The notes beneath the pieces are model-generated. The model was not told where the DNA came from and searched no databases. It worked only from the letters and a program-made list of their open reading frames with translations. Positions 35,779-45,433 of a DNA stretch of 64,000 nucleotides are shown here, in pieces. Each line of letters begins with the position of its first letter. Position 1 is the stretch's first letter. Both the position numbers and the translations under genes were made by a program. The stretch comes from Nodularia sphaerocarpa UHCC 0038 (GTDB lineage: Bacteria > Cyanobacteriota > Cyanobacteriia > Cyanobacteriales > Nostocaceae), in the NCBI RefSeq assembly GCF_022376295.1, contig NZ_CP060140.1:1120356-1184355 (forward strand), written 5' to 3'.

Positions 35779-36123
35779 CTATTGCTTTTTTTGAAAGCTA
35801 CCAGATACAAAAAATTTGTACCCAAGATACACGAAGAATGCCAATAGTGCCACACTGATTACAGAGGCGACTAGTTTCATCACTGCTTGTAGCATCGCAA
35901 ATCCCAATAGCACCCCCACACCTGCAACTATCACCTTGGTTATGCCGTTCAAGTTCTCAAACCAAACCTGCAATCGTGCTACATGAGATTTAAAGTTGAG
36001 AAATGCAGAGGGCGATTTTTGTCTGTTTTCTGGTGCTTGTCCCATATCTACAGATTTAAAGTTGATTTGTGCCTCTAAATTTTGGAGGCGACGCTGCAAG
36101 TCTTCTTCAGGTTGAGGATTCAT
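35779..36123 (-). CDS. Small coiled-coil membrane protein upstream of hglK
   Basis: 114 residues: N-terminal short coiled coil (EEDLQRRLQNLEAQI), polar linker, then two hydrophobic stretches (ITKVIVAGVGVLLGFAMLQAVM and LVASVISVALLAFFVYLGYKFF) and a basic tail. 54 bases upstream of hglK on the same strand, so probably cotranscribed. No family recognised; a role with HglK is inference from position only. Confidence 0.7.
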   Translation of the reverse strand: MNPQPEEDLQRRLQNLEAQINFKSVDMGQAPENRQKSPSAFLNFKSHVARLQVWFENLNGITKVIVAGVGVLLGFAMLQAVMKLVASVISVALLAFFVYLGYKFFVSGSFQKKQ

Positions 36124-36219
36124 CTATCTTTTAACCTTGTCTCTAATTCACTAGTTCCACAACCAACCTAGCAAATCCTGGAAATTATTTTTTAGCCAGT
36201 TTTTCAGAGCGGAAAATGT

Positions 36220-36250
36220 GACATGACTCCGACCTAAAGGTACGGAGCTT
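36220..36250 (-). mobile_element. Right-end hairpin of a decayed IS605/IS1341-type element
   Basis: CTCCGACCT-AA-AGGTACGGAG (36227-36247) is a near-perfect hairpin. On the minus strand it reads as the typical GAAGCTCCG...CGGAGTCATGTCAC tail that closes IS200/605-like elements and their omega-RNA. It lies 50 bases after the tnpB fragment on the same strand. Confidence 0.65.
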
Positions 36251-36297
36251 CTAAGAATCACTTCTTAGTTTTCCTAGTTGCTTCCTTTGGACTGCGC

Positions 36298-36555
36298 TCA
36301 AGGCAGTTCACTGGTTTTCGACTTTGACCTAGACTGAGTTTCTTCAATCCCCGGCAAACCGTCTGCATAGGCGTTTTGGATTCCCGACTGCCCATCGGTA
36401 CTAATCAATTTGATTCCTCTGTTTCTAATTACTTGACCACTAGCAACATCTCTATCAGTCGTGTAATTGCAACTAGGACAATGATGCACTCTAACGCTCA
36501 AATCTTTTCTAACTTCTGCACCACATTCAGGACACTCGATATTTGATAAATTCAA
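36298..36555 (-). pseudogene. C-terminal fragment of a zinc-ribbon TnpB
   Basis: Encodes only the end of TnpB: CPECGAEVRKDLSVRVHHCPSCNYTTDRDVAS is the zinc ribbon (two CxxC pairs) with the final catalytic Asp region DRD, then QVIRNRGI and a tail. All upstream RuvC parts are gone. It belongs to a different TnpB group from the intact copy at 31.2-32.4 kb, which has no zinc ribbon. Confidence 0.85.
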
Positions 36556-36652
36556 CTAAACCGATCAGGAACATAGACAGATTCTCGTCGTCTATTAATT
36601 CAGACTCTTGAGATCATAATGGCTTGAGAAATAGTCGGGAGCAGGGATAATC

Positions 36653-37090
36653 ATGAAGACTCTGAGGCTACTTACAGTTGTTCCCGCAGCTTTGGTAATG
36701 AGTTTGGCGCTGAATCAGCCTAATTTGGCTGAAGTCCCACGGCTGCAAATTCAACCAGATTTAAAAGCAGAACCACTAGTTTTAAATGGCACATCTGGGG
36801 GAGAGGTTCCCAGTAGTTGCGGCTACATTGCCAATACACCCAATCACATTATCCAGTTAACCAAGCCAGTGCCTTTCTTACGCTTAACAGTTGACAGTCC
36901 TGGACAGCCAACTTTGCTGATTGACGGCCCTGGAGGGCGTTTTTGTGTTATATCAGATAATTACTCTGAAAGCAAGCCAGAACTTACTGGTTATTGGCAG
37001 GCAGGAGAATACTCATTACACGTAGGTGATTTATCTCAAGGTCAGCATAACTATAGCGTCTCAATTTCGCAACAAAATCAGGGACTGTGA
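36653..37090 (+). CDS. Secreted protein of unknown function
   Basis: 145 residues. Signal peptide (MKTLRLLTVVPAALVMSLALNQPNLA), mature part with two Cys that could form a disulfide (SSCGYI and GRFCVI) and a beta-rich pattern FLRLTVDSPGQPTLLIDGPGG ... GYWQAGEYSLHVGDL, suggestive of a small PPC-like beta-sandwich. ATG start. Stands alone, convergent with the large kinase gene. Confidence 0.7.
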   Translation: MKTLRLLTVVPAALVMSLALNQPNLAEVPRLQIQPDLKAEPLVLNGTSGGEVPSSCGYIANTPNHIIQLTKPVPFLRLTVDSPGQPTLLIDGPGGRFCVISDNYSESKPELTGYWQAGEYSLHVGDLSQGQHNYSVSISQQNQGL

Positions 37091-37127
37091 GGCGGACCAG
37101 TTCAGATTTGGCTCAAAAGGCGATGAG

Positions 37128-40100
37128 CTAGTTTTTCCTGAGTATATGGTGCAAGCCATTTAATAAATCTGGCGCTGTGTAGGGTTTGGCAACAACTAGC
37201 TCAACAGCAGTATCATCTGCATTTGCCAAGGCTTCGCTAGGGTTAAGGCCGCTACAAGCTATGATTTTTACCTTTGGGTTTATTTTGCGTAAAATGCGAA
37301 TGGTAGTAATTCCATCCATTTCCGGCATCATGATATCCATTAAAACGGCACTAATCTGCTTTTTGTGCTGGAAATAAAGTGCGATCGCGTCAATACCATC
37401 ACTAGCAATGAGAGTTTGATAATTGTATTTTTCTAGGACAATTTTCGCAATCTCCCGAATTTCCGGTTCATCATCCACAAATAAAATTAGTTCTCCCTGT
37501 CCGGGAAATATTTCTAAATTATTGAGATCAAATGATTGGTTTACTTCCACCGCAGGTAAAAACAACTGAAATTGACTGCCTTCCTCCACTGTGCTAGATA
37601 CATTGATAAACCCACCGTGGCTTTGGATAATTCCGTGGGAAGTTGAAAGCCCCAATCCTGTACCTTTTCCGACTTCTTTGGTGGTGAAAAATGGATCAAA
37701 AATTTTATCTAATACTTCCGGTGCTATGCCCATTCCCGTATCCGCCACAGTTATTACCACATAATGGCCAACTTTGGCATCAAGATTCATGCGAGCATAG
37801 GCTTGATCAATCAACGTATTTTTTGTAGAAATTGTCAGCATACCACCTGCTGGCATAGCATCACGGGCATTAACTACAAGATTCATTAGCACTTGATGCA
37901 GTTGTGTCGCATCTCCCAATACAGCCCAGAGGTCTTCGGGTATGGTGATGGCAAATTCAATAGATTTGGGAAATGTTTGTTGGGCTATCTGAGTAATTTC
38001 GCAAATCAGGTGTTTGAGTTGAACTATGGTGCGCTCTCCCTTAAATCCGCGCGCAAATGACAAGACTTGTTTAACTAAAGCCGCCCCGCGTTTGCTGTTC
38101 TTTTCGATAATTTGGAGGAGATTTGGATAATTTTCTTTGTCTTGAGCAAATTTCATCTGTAGCAGTTGAGATGCTGCCAAAATAGGGGTTAAAATATTAT
38201 TCAAGTCGTGAGCAATTCCCCCGGCTAATGTGCCAAGGCTTTCCAATCTTTGAGCCCGGAAAAACTGCTCTTCCAGTTGTTTTTTTTCGGTAATATCAGT
38301 GTCAACTGAAAGAATGGATTTCGGTTGTCCTGCTGCATCATACATCAGCGTCCAACGGCTGGCTACAACAATTTGTTGTCCAGATTTTGTAAATTTACGT
38401 AACTCACCCTGCCACGAGCCAGATTTAATCACAGCTTTCAGGGCTGGTTTGAGTGGCTGCGATTTTTTTCTGTAAAATAGATCCTGGGTGTCTTGGCCTA
38501 AAGCTTCTTCTGCGTGCCAACCATAGATCCTTTCTGCACCTTGATTCCAGAATAAGATTTTGCTTTCAAAATCTCGCACTAAAATGGCATCGGTGGCAAT
38601 ATCTAGTAAGGCTGCTTGCTCGCTAATTTTTTCTTGTGCTTGTTTGCTCTTGCTAATGTCAGCAAAGGAAACAATTACCGCATAAGGAACCGGGTCATTT
38701 TCGTGAAATAAGGGTTGGGAATTAATGGAAATCCAGGTGATTTGTCCATTGGGCTGATAAATTCCCATGACTACATTGGAGCAGGGTTTTCCGGTACGCA
38801 AGGAGATTATTGATGGATGGTTTTCACCAGGGAAGGGAGAGCCATCTTCTTTGATGGTGTGCCAGCAGGGGTCGTCAGAGGTGCGGTGGAGGATTTGGTC
38901 AAGAGTCCGCCCTAGTATTCTTTGGGCGCTGGCATTACAGGCAGTTATATTACCATGAGCGTCTTGTAGCAGGATGCCCTCCTGCATGGCAGTAACTACT
39001 GAGCGATAACGTTCTTCGCTGGCTCGCAGTGCGGCTTCTGCTTCTTTGCGATCGCCGATACACCTGGTTGTACCAATCAAGCGGATTGGCTGACCCAGTT
39101 CGTCACAAAATACTTGACCGTTTGCACTGAGCCAATGAATAGTGCCATCAGACCAAACAACCCGAAATTCACTTTTAAATTCAGTTCTTCCCGTAATACT
39201 GCGATCTATCACCTCAGACAAATATTCCCGGTCTTGAGGATGAACTAAGTTCAAAAAGTCTTCTACGTTTGCACAATCACAACTACTGGGCAAACCATAA
39301 AGCAGTGCCATATTAGCAGAGCATATTACTTGATTGGTGCGGAGATCCCAGTCCCAAATACCCATTTTAGTGGCTTCAAGGGCTAAAGTTAGTCGCGCCT
39401 CACTTTCTTGCAGTGATTGTTCTATCTGCTTGCGCTCGGTGATATCTTCGGCAAACCCGGCATTATATTCTACCTCTCCTTGTTGATTAAAGATGCTAAA
39501 ACCCCGATCCCAGATCCAACGCATGGAACCATCAGGGCGGAAAATGCGATATTCAATCTCAGCATAATTATCCCGCAGATGTCGTTCTTTGTTTGCCATC
39601 AGGCGATCGCGATCATCTGGATGAATTGTTTCTATCCAGGACTCTGGTTGGTCAATCAGACTTTGGCAAGAACGATGCCAAATTTTTTCATAAGCAGGAC
39701 TAACATACAAGTGCTGGCTGAAATCCGGCTTTGACATCCAAATCACGGCTTGGGCTTGTTCGGCAAAATGGCGAAATTTTTCCTCACTTTTCCGCAACGC
39801 TAACTCCATCTGCTGGCTCTCGGTCATATCTCTGCCTACCCCCTGCAATTCCACCACTTCTCCGCTTTCATTCTGAATTGCTGCAATATTCCATTGCACC
39901 CAGCGCATACCGTTAACTGTCAACAGAAGTTTTCCATGAGTAATCAATTCATGGGGTGAGGTGATGAGGTTTTTGATATTTTCTCTAATTTGAGGTAAGT
40001 CATCAGGATGGAAAAACTGAAACATTAACTGACCAAGTAATTCCTGCAATTGCTGACCCAAAGCTTGGCAAACTACTGTATTGGCAAAGGTAATTTTTCC

Positions 40101-41405
40101 CTGCAAATCGATCCGCATAATCAAGTCGGTTTGACTTTCTACTAGCTGGCGATAAAGTTTCTCACTTTGCCGCAATGACTCTTCCACACGTTGGCGTTCA
40201 GTGATTTCCTGTTGTAACCGCTCATTAGATAGGAGAAGTTCCTGTGTGCGTTCCTCTACCCGGATTTCTAACTCATTGCTGGCTTGGGATAATGCTTGTT
40301 CTGCTTGTTTGCGGGCGCTAATGTCACAAAGCAACCAGCGCCAACCCTCTCGCTGACCCTGTTTATATATTGCCGCTACTCTCAGACTACCTGGGAAAGA
40401 TAGATTATTCCGTGGCTGGAGGTGAATTTCCCAATCCTCTATATCTTGTAAAGTCTGGAGTTGGGTGATAAAATTTTGGCGGTCTGGTTCAGCAATAAAC
40501 ACAAGTAATGGTTTGCCCAGCAGATAATTTTGTTGTACACACAGCAATTTGGCTGCTGCATGGTTAGCTTCTCGAATCACACCTGTGGCATCGGTAACTA
40601 AATAACCATCAGGAGCGAACTCAAATAAATCCTGATAACGCTGACGTTCTAATTCGACGATTTCACGCGCCATCGCCAGGGCTTTAATTTGTTCGAGCAG
40701 ATCTTCTTCCACTGCTTGGAGTTCTGTGAGGCTTTGCTGAAGTTTTTCATTCACTTCTATAACTTCAGATGTTTGTGCGTCTAACCATTTTTTTAAATGA
40801 GTGTGAGTCCGGTAGCGCATTACCTCTGCTGGCTGATTGGCTGGCTGATTGGCTGGCTGATTGGCTGGCTGTACATTTTGGGGTAAGACTTCGACAAGGC
40901 TCACCGGATGCACGGGAGCAAAGGTTTTGAGCAAGGTAGTTTCGCTGACTAGCCCTACTAATTGCTTGTGTTGATCTAAAATCGGCAAATGGCAAATTTG
41001 ATGCTGACGCAATAGTGACAAAGCTGTAAAGATATCCTGGCAATCGCATGGTGTCAGGGCAATGACTGGCTTCACCATGACTTCAGCTATTTTTACCTGA
41101 GATAAATCTCTGCGGCTAGCGGTAATTCTAATGATATCTGTAGTTGTAATAATACCTACGAGTTGGCCTTGCTCTACAACCAAAACACAGGTATTAACTT
41201 GACGATTTGCTGTGCTGTCAAGTAACCGATAATTTGAGTCAGTTGGTGACGATTTCATTTTGGGTTCTTGACTCATCAAGATAATGGCATCGACGACATA
41301 ACTATCAGGGCTAATCGTTAAAGGACGTGGATCAGTAGCATGATATAAATTAGGCGAGTCAATTAGCTGATTATTGAATCTCATAGTTAATTCATCAATT
41401 TTCAT
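37128..41405 (-). CDS. CBS/multi-PAS hybrid histidine kinase with receiver domain
   Basis: 1425 residues, no clear membrane segment. Order: two CBS motifs (~20-170, possible adenine-nucleotide sensing), a QPAN repeat linker (~177-192), coiled coil, about six PAS/PAC units (~255-1050, each ending in D.(T/S)..K-type motifs), HisKA with AGGIAHDLNNILTPI (phospho-His ~1066), HATPase (NARDAMPAGG, GTGLGLSTSHGI), and a C-terminal receiver with VLMDIMMPEMDG (phospho-Asp). A soluble redox/energy-type sensor that can relay phosphate internally; the downstream output is unknown. The linker is encoded by a 12-bp microsatellite. Confidence 0.92.
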   Translation of the reverse strand: MKIDELTMRFNNQLIDSPNLYHATDPRPLTISPDSYVVDAIILMSQEPKMKSSPTDSNYRLLDSTANRQVNTCVLVVEQGQLVGIITTTDIIRITASRRDLSQVKIAEVMVKPVIALTPCDCQDIFTALSLLRQHQICHLPILDQHKQLVGLVSETTLLKTFAPVHPVSLVEVLPQNVQPANQPANQPANQPAEVMRYRTHTHLKKWLDAQTSEVIEVNEKLQQSLTELQAVEEDLLEQIKALAMAREIVELERQRYQDLFEFAPDGYLVTDATGVIREANHAAAKLLCVQQNYLLGKPLLVFIAEPDRQNFITQLQTLQDIEDWEIHLQPRNNLSFPGSLRVAAIYKQGQREGWRWLLCDISARKQAEQALSQASNELEIRVEERTQELLLSNERLQQEITERQRVEESLRQSEKLYRQLVESQTDLIMRIDLQGKITFANTVVCQALGQQLQELLGQLMFQFFHPDDLPQIRENIKNLITSPHELITHGKLLLTVNGMRWVQWNIAAIQNESGEVVELQGVGRDMTESQQMELALRKSEEKFRHFAEQAQAVIWMSKPDFSQHLYVSPAYEKIWHRSCQSLIDQPESWIETIHPDDRDRLMANKERHLRDNYAEIEYRIFRPDGSMRWIWDRGFSIFNQQGEVEYNAGFAEDITERKQIEQSLQESEARLTLALEATKMGIWDWDLRTNQVICSANMALLYGLPSSCDCANVEDFLNLVHPQDREYLSEVIDRSITGRTEFKSEFRVVWSDGTIHWLSANGQVFCDELGQPIRLIGTTRCIGDRKEAEAALRASEERYRSVVTAMQEGILLQDAHGNITACNASAQRILGRTLDQILHRTSDDPCWHTIKEDGSPFPGENHPSIISLRTGKPCSNVVMGIYQPNGQITWISINSQPLFHENDPVPYAVIVSFADISKSKQAQEKISEQAALLDIATDAILVRDFESKILFWNQGAERIYGWHAEEALGQDTQDLFYRKKSQPLKPALKAVIKSGSWQGELRKFTKSGQQIVVASRWTLMYDAAGQPKSILSVDTDITEKKQLEEQFFRAQRLESLGTLAGGIAHDLNNILTPILAASQLLQMKFAQDKENYPNLLQIIEKNSKRGAALVKQVLSFARGFKGERTIVQLKHLICEITQIAQQTFPKSIEFAITIPEDLWAVLGDATQLHQVLMNLVVNARDAMPAGGMLTISTKNTLIDQAYARMNLDAKVGHYVVITVADTGMGIAPEVLDKIFDPFFTTKEVGKGTGLGLSTSHGIIQSHGGFINVSSTVEEGSQFQLFLPAVEVNQSFDLNNLEIFPGQGELILFVDDEPEIREIAKIVLEKYNYQTLIASDGIDAIALYFQHKKQISAVLMDIMMPEMDGITTIRILRKINPKVKIIACSGLNPSEALANADDTAVELVVAKPYTAPDLLNGLHHILRKN
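40828..40871. repeat. In-frame 12-bp microsatellite inside the kinase gene
   Basis: About 3.7 copies of GCTGGCTGATTG, translating to repeated Gln-Pro-Ala-Asn between the CBS and PAS parts. Copy changes keep frame because the unit is a multiple of three. Confidence 0.92.
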
Positions 41406-42062
41406 TATCTGATTAAAATCAGAACTACATAGCGCAAGACATAGGGCGAAATTGCTTGGTTACCGATGGTTATTGCTGTAGAAAAGGCGATAAATTTAGA
41501 TGATTAAAATACTTAGGCTTGGTTAAAAAAAAAGTCTGTCCTGGCGATCGCCTCAGTGAATATACAAGTTGGGCTGTTGAGGAAATTTTAGTAGTTCTCA
41601 AACCCATTGTATTGTTGAATTAGGGAGAGATGATCTTTTACTTTCAGAGATTACACTAATTAATAATCTGACCCGGAGGGGGTCAAACCACCCATGTCGA
41701 GTTTTTAGGCGATCGCCTGAATAATGGCTATGCTTTTTTACACAATAATATAAATTCATTTGATGTCTTGATCAATAGCGTTTGCCCATTTCTTACTTAA
41801 TAAAAGATTATTTTAAAAGTTTCAAATAATACAGTAATTCAAAAGTTGAAATTACTTGTGGGAGAGCAAATTTGCCTGAATTACCCAGAGGTTGTTTTAA
41901 AAGTTTTGGGAAACTAACCTTGGGGCTAAAACTGCAAAGTTGTTGAGTTGATGAACAGAAAACAAGCTGTACTTTTATTTACTCTATAATTCTGGAAGCA
42001 TAATTGTAATTTTACTTATTTACACAGAAAAACTTCTATATATTAAGTATGATAACTTAGGC
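41406..42062. other. Intergenic region upstream of nifV
   Basis: 657 bases between divergent genes. Contains two HIP1 sites, and an inverted repeat GTAATT...AATTAC near 41833-41855. No canonical NtcA box (GTA-N8-TAC) was found by eye close to the gene. Promoters of both the kinase and nifV should lie here. Confidence 0.5.
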
Positions 42063-43259
42063 ATGATGACAATGAATCAAACTGTGATCAACGACACAAC
42101 TTTGCGTGACGGGGAACAAGCGGCTGGTGTGGCTTTTAACTTGACAGAGAAAATAGCGATCGCTCAATTACTTGATACCATTGGAGTTCATGAGTTAGAA
42201 GTCGGTATTCCCGCAATGGGTGAAGCAGAACAACACGCCATAGCGACAATTGTTGATTTAGGTTTGCAAGCTGATCTCCTGGGTTGGAACCGCGCCGTTA
42301 TTTCAGACATTCAAGCTTCCATAGATTGTGGTTTGCAGCGAGTGCATATATCAATTCCTGTCTCTGCAATCCAAATTGCCGCTAAATTTGGGGGAAAATG
42401 GCAAGTAGTTTTAGATAAACTGCGTGATAGTATCAACTTTGCCCTTGATCATGGGCTGTTTGTTTCCGTAGGCGGAGAAGATTCCTCTAGAGCCGAGTCG
42501 AATTTTCTCTTAGATGTAGCGCTTTATGCTCAAGAATGTGGTGCATCACGGTTTCGCTTTTGTGACACAGTAGGAATTCTCGAACCTTTCACGACTTACA
42601 CACAAGTTAAACAATTGGTGACAGCATTATCCATACCCGTAGAAATGCACACCCACAATGATTTTGGGTTAGCAACTGCTAACGCTCTAGCCGGAATCAA
42701 AGCGGGGGCTTTATCAGTGAATACAACAGTCAATGGTTTAGGGGAAAGAGCCGGAAATGCTGCTTTAGAAGAAATCGTCATGGCTCTCAAACGCATCCAT
42801 AATACTAATTTAGGGATTGATACTTCTCGCTTACTGGAAATATCCCGACTTGTAGCATCAGCATCAGGGTATAAAGTACATCCGTGGAAAGCAATTGTGG
42901 GCGAAAATAGTTTTGCTCACGAATCAGGTATCCATGCTCATGGTGTACTGCAAAACCCTGATACTTACGAACCATTTGCACCGGAAGAGGTAGGAGGTGA
43001 GAGGCGTTTAGTATTAGGTAAGCATTCTGGACGGCATTTATTGTCTAACGTGCTTGAGCAGCATGGTATTTCTCTCAACCCAGAAGCCATGAAATCCGTT
43101 TTAGATGCTGTGCGACAAGCTTCTATGGAGAATAAACGGAGTTTAACTACGGAAGAACTTTTGCATTTAGTTCGTTCCGGTTATGAATCAGAGGCGATAA
43201 ATAGCGTCTCTACAAAAGCGAAGGATGATATAACCACAGATAAGCTGTTCCACATTTAA
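42063..43259 (+). CDS. nifV: Homocitrate synthase
   Basis: 398 residues of the DRE-TIM metallolyase family: INDTTLRDGEQAAGV (catalytic Arg/Asp), HTHNDFGLATANA (metal His pair), NTTVNGLGERAGNAALEE, SGIHAHG. Makes homocitrate from acetyl-CoA and 2-oxoglutarate for the nitrogenase FeMo-cofactor. It is 20 residues into the NifV range and lacks the regulatory domain of isopropylmalate synthases. No other nif gene is adjacent, like the stand-alone second nifV of some Anabaena. Several starts (MMTMNQ) are possible within 12 bases. Confidence 0.9.
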   Translation: MMTMNQTVINDTTLRDGEQAAGVAFNLTEKIAIAQLLDTIGVHELEVGIPAMGEAEQHAIATIVDLGLQADLLGWNRAVISDIQASIDCGLQRVHISIPVSAIQIAAKFGGKWQVVLDKLRDSINFALDHGLFVSVGGEDSSRAESNFLLDVALYAQECGASRFRFCDTVGILEPFTTYTQVKQLVTALSIPVEMHTHNDFGLATANALAGIKAGALSVNTTVNGLGERAGNAALEEIVMALKRIHNTNLGIDTSRLLEISRLVASASGYKVHPWKAIVGENSFAHESGIHAHGVLQNPDTYEPFAPEEVGGERRLVLGKHSGRHLLSNVLEQHGISLNPEAMKSVLDAVRQASMENKRSLTTEELLHLVRSGYESEAINSVSTKAKDDITTDKLFHI

Positions 43260-43281
43260 GTCGCATAATATGGGCGGGCAA

Positions 43282-43513
43282 GATGCCCACCCCACAAGAG
43301 TTGAAAGCTTCATGCCCACCCCACAAGAGTTGAAAGCTTCATGCTCACCCCACAAGAGTTGAAAGCTTCATGCCCACCCCACAAGAGTTGAAAGCTTCAT
43401 GCCCACTGCACAAGAGTTTAAAGCTTCATGCTCACCCCACAAGAGTTGAAAGCTTCATGCCCACTGCACAAGATTTGAAAGCTTCATGCCCACTGCACAA
43501 GATTTGAAAGCTT
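43282..43513. repeat. Eight tandem copies of a 29-bp repeat
   Basis: Unit CATGCCCACC-CCACAAGAGT-TGAAAGCTT repeated eight times head to tail without spacers; variants are CTCACC, ACTGCAC and GATTTG. Belongs to the long tandemly repeated class of heterocystous cyanobacteria. The first unit merges with a GGGCGGGCAAGATGCCCACCCC palindrome. It lies downstream of nifV and of the CruP-like gene. Absence of spacers excludes a CRISPR array. Confidence 0.95.
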
Positions 43514-43555
43514 AATAATTAGTATAGTTCGGCGGATTTTTTGACAAAATTGGGA

Positions 43556-45106
43556 TCAAGCATCAAAGTAGTCACCACCAGAACCGTATTTCCAAGCGTC
43601 AACTAAACGATGCCAATAATATTGTTGCTCAATTGGCTGATTTTTTATCCATGTTTCTAACATGGGGCTTAATTTAAACAAAGCAGTGTAAATCCCTAAA
43701 TTACTGTAATGCACTAGCCAATCAAGTAAACTCAGTAAACCAACTTGGGGAATGATTTTGGCAATTAATCCTGGATGAAATAAACCAGTTTTTAACAGTG
43801 TTTGTGTCAGTCCCGAAAACTGCACTACATCTTGCAAAAACGGTTTTAAGACTGGTGTTCCCAGTTGCTGCATTTCCTCAAATACCGCCTTGAGTAGTTG
43901 GTTAATTTGGTCTGGGGCTATTTTCTGATTTATCCCCACACTCATGGCTTTTTGAAACAACCAGGTAACTGTCAGGTTGGGTTGATAGGGTTGCAGAAGG
44001 GCTAAATTTTGGGCAGATAATTGATTGCTTTGCAGTGCTTCATTAATGCCATAAGTTAGCCGCTTGAGGTGACGTACCATCGCCCCGAAACCGCCAAAAC
44101 TCAAGGGAGATTGACTACCACTGCTGTCTCCCACGGTTAACAGGCGAGTCCAAGGGGTTTTGATGGGACTTTGGCGATAGGTGGGAAAGAAGCCAAACAG
44201 CGCTCGTTGAAATTGTAATTGGTTTAATTCCACTCCCTGATATTCTGGTAGCAGTCGCAGATATTCTTCAAACAATGCTGCTAAAGTCAAGCGTTGTGGT
44301 TCTGCATCCATATAAGTAAATAAGTAAGTAGTTCTACCATCTTTAGCTGGGAAGGCTTCCCAAAAGTATTGACATTGATTTTCTAAGGGTGTGAAGGAAA
44401 ATAACAAGTCGCCAGAGGTATTTTCTGGGAAACCTTGGGCGCAACTTCCCACTACTAAGCATAAAGCGTCTGGTTTTTTACCTTGGCGGGCTTGGCGGGT
44501 GATGGGAGAAAAATGTCCCATTGCGTCGATTAATAATTTAGTTTTGTATTGGTTATTGACTAGGACTCCTTCTGGGTGAACGATTGCTGCGGTGAAGGGT
44601 GTGTTTTCTAACAAGTTTCCCCCAGCAGCGAGAAATCGGGTTTTTAATGTATCTAGTAAATAAATTGGATCTACGCCGATATTTAAGACATCTTCTACTG
44701 AGATTTCTGCACCACCTGCAAAACTGACTCGTGCGGGGTTATATTTAGTTGCGATCGCCTGTTCTAATTCTTCAGAACTGAGTAAGTTTAATTCTACAAA
44801 TACTTCTAATTCTGGGCGAGAAATATTCCATTCTTGTTCTCTCCCTCGTAAAATTCCCCGTTCCATTAAGGCTACCCGCAGCCCTTTGACTGCTAAGGCG
44901 CAAGCAATTAAAATTCCTAAAGTTCCACCACAGACGATGACATCCCAATCTACTGCGTCTAATGGTTGCTGACTTTCTTTAACTACTGTGGGGATTGGGG
45001 CGGTATTTTCTCTGATGGATGTAAGGAGGCGATCGCCTTGACGCAAACCTCCCAGAACATCGCCTGGTAGTTGAGAGAGAATTTTTTCAGTTAACGATGG
45101 GGACAT
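43556..45106 (-). CDS. cruP: CruP-like FAD-dependent protein (lycopene cyclase paralogue)
   Basis: 516 residues. FAD-binding Rossmann start DWDVIVCGGTLGILIACALAVKGLRVALMERG, conserved WNISRPEL, DPIYLLDTLKTRF, LLIDAMGHFSPI, LFTYMDAEPQR, TVGDSSGSQSPLSFGGFGAMVRHLKRL, and the C-terminal YWHRLVDAWKYGSGGDY. This matches the CruA/CruP group; the length favours CruP (shorter than CruA). CruP homologues in plants limit carotenoid epoxide build-up; cyanobacterial function is unsettled, and cyclase activity should not be assumed. Confidence 0.75.
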   Translation of the reverse strand: MSPSLTEKILSQLPGDVLGGLRQGDRLLTSIRENTAPIPTVVKESQQPLDAVDWDVIVCGGTLGILIACALAVKGLRVALMERGILRGREQEWNISRPELEVFVELNLLSSEELEQAIATKYNPARVSFAGGAEISVEDVLNIGVDPIYLLDTLKTRFLAAGGNLLENTPFTAAIVHPEGVLVNNQYKTKLLIDAMGHFSPITRQARQGKKPDALCLVVGSCAQGFPENTSGDLLFSFTPLENQCQYFWEAFPAKDGRTTYLFTYMDAEPQRLTLAALFEEYLRLLPEYQGVELNQLQFQRALFGFFPTYRQSPIKTPWTRLLTVGDSSGSQSPLSFGGFGAMVRHLKRLTYGINEALQSNQLSAQNLALLQPYQPNLTVTWLFQKAMSVGINQKIAPDQINQLLKAVFEEMQQLGTPVLKPFLQDVVQFSGLTQTLLKTGLFHPGLIAKIIPQVGLLSLLDWLVHYSNLGIYTALFKLSPMLETWIKNQPIEQQYYWHRLVDAWKYGSGGDYFDA

Positions 45107-45433
45107 ATTCAGTTTATTCCAACGGACTACTAGTATTAATCTTATCTTTGACAGTTTTTATGTTGTGATTTCTCATACCATTTAGCTGGTGTTACTGCGC
45201 GCAAGTTTTTTAAGTATCCTAGAAAAGCGATTTCTTTGAGACTGGAGCCAGAATTTTACAACATATAAAAATATCCCCTTTATTGTACTATCTAATAATG
45301 CACTCAGTTGATCAAAACCTGGAAGGATATTAATTATGAATTACGCCTAGTAGCTTTACTAGATAAATTGATTTTTTTTGCTCATAAAAGCAGCTTTAGC
45401 AGCGAATATTGTAAAAAATGGAGAAATATTTCC

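Noticed and set aside
41406..42062. NtcA box upstream of nifV
   Set aside because: Only GTA/TAC pairs with wrong spacing were found; none fits GTA-N8-TAC.
43282..43513. CRISPR array appearance of the 29-bp repeats
   Set aside because: Units are directly adjacent with no spacers, and no cas genes are nearby.
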